A program made the position numbers and the translations under genes. Shown here piece after piece: positions 5,180-5,595 of a stretch of 5,595 nucleotides of DNA. Location of the stretch: contig DBWE01000163.1 of the NCBI GenBank assembly GCA_002308315.1, positions 1 to 5,595 of the forward strand, in the 5' to 3' direction. The stretch comes from Clostridiales bacterium UBA1246. GTDB taxonomy: Bacteria > Bacillota > Clostridia > Oscillospirales > Oscillospiraceae. The notes beneath the pieces were generated by a model that was not told where the DNA came from, did no database searches, and saw only the letters and a list, made by a program, of their open reading frames with translations. Every line of letters begins with the position of its first letter. The first letter of the stretch is position 1.

Positions 5180-5595
5180 TCAGTTAACGCTCAGTTTCAC
5201 GCATTCCTCCAGGAATACTCTGGCCAGGGGATTGCCGTTGCCCTCGTTCCATACCAGGACGAAATCCTCCGGGGGGAATTCCTTCAGCCTGCAGCAGGTC
5301 ACGGCATGTCCGTTGGCCATGATGTGATCGGAGTTGGCGATGGCGAGCCCCTTGTTCAGCTCTACCCAGAATATCTGGGTATCGAGATTGGGGGCGTGAA
5401 GGATCTTCGGCTCGAAACCCGCCGCGATACAGGCGGAACGGACCATGCGGTCCGAATAGAGGGTCTCCGAATCGGTGGGAAGGATAAACGGATCGTTCCG
5501 GAAATCCGCCAGAGTCAGCCCTTCCCTGCCCGCGCAGGGGTGGGACTTAGGCATTACCAGCAGGGTATCCTGCTTCAATATCGGCAGATAATGGA
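5180..5595 (-). CDS. LysR-type transcriptional regulator, C-terminal part, cut by window edge
   Basis: About 138 residues of the effector-binding domain are present; the N-terminal helix-turn-helix part lies beyond the right edge. The frame is open to the last base (HYLPILKQDTLLVMPKSHP...), so the TTG at 5578 is an internal Leu codon and not a start. Typical family features are LLVMPKSHP, the ADFRNDPFIL segment, the cleft sequence IFWVELNKGLAIANSDHIM (the counterpart of the common 'V..G.GIa.lP' stretch) and a C-terminal helix, ARVFLEECVKLSVN. Such regulators sense a small metabolite through this domain. It precedes sufS on the same strand with a 108-bp gap. LysR regulators more often sit divergently from their targets, so control of the sulfur operon is possible but unproven. 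Confidence 0.88.
   Translation of the reverse strand, partial: HYLPILKQDTLLVMPKSHPCAGREGLTLADFRNDPFILPTDSETLYSDRMVRSACIAAGFEPKILHAPNLDTQIFWVELNKGLAIANSDHIMANGHAVTCCRLKEFPPEDFVLVWNEGNGNPLARVFLEECVKLSVN

Overview
This is a GC-rich bacterial window. Every convincing gene lies on the minus strand, so transcription runs from high to low coordinates. Shine-Dalgarno sequences are strong (GGAGGA ahead of two genes) and promoters look sigma-70/sigma-A-like. Together with a Clostridia-style membrane acyltransferase and REP-like GGGGACGG repeats, this suggests an anaerobic Firmicute of the Clostridia/Oscillospiraceae type. That assignment is an inference and not firm; no rRNA or other marker gene is present.

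Layout, in the direction of transcription. (1) 5595-5180: the C-terminal effector-binding part of a LysR-type regulator, cut by the window edge. (2) 5179-5072: an intergenic control region with an 18-bp perfect dyad, a candidate promoter whose -35 box spans the dyad loop, and a short operator-like repeat resembling one half of an IscR site. (3) 5071-1382: an apparent four-gene operon. It holds a SufS-type cysteine desulfurase, a SufE sulfur-acceptor protein overlapping it by 8 bp, a 516-residue protein of the L-fucose/L-arabinose isomerase fold 42 bp further on, and a 141-residue ACP-like small protein that probably starts at a TTG overlapping the isomerase stop codon (TTGA). (4) 1381-1175: an intergenic stretch with a long hairpin, a REP-like repeat and a promoter. 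(5) 1174-38: an integral-membrane acyltransferase-3 protein. (6) 24-1: an inverted partner of the REP-like repeat.

SufS removes sulfur from cysteine as an enzyme-bound persulfide and SufE accepts it on a conserved cysteine (C52 here), so the first two genes form a complete sulfur-mobilising pair. No scaffold genes (sufBCD, sufU, iscU) are visible. Instead the operon continues into a sugar-isomerase-fold protein whose predicted metal-binding Asp is Asn (N351), and into an ACP-like protein lacking an obvious phosphopantetheine serine. This coupling is the best candidate for an undescribed system in the window; its substrate cannot be read from the sequence. The acyltransferase appears to be a separate transcription unit with its own promoter, bracketed by inverted REP-like repeats.
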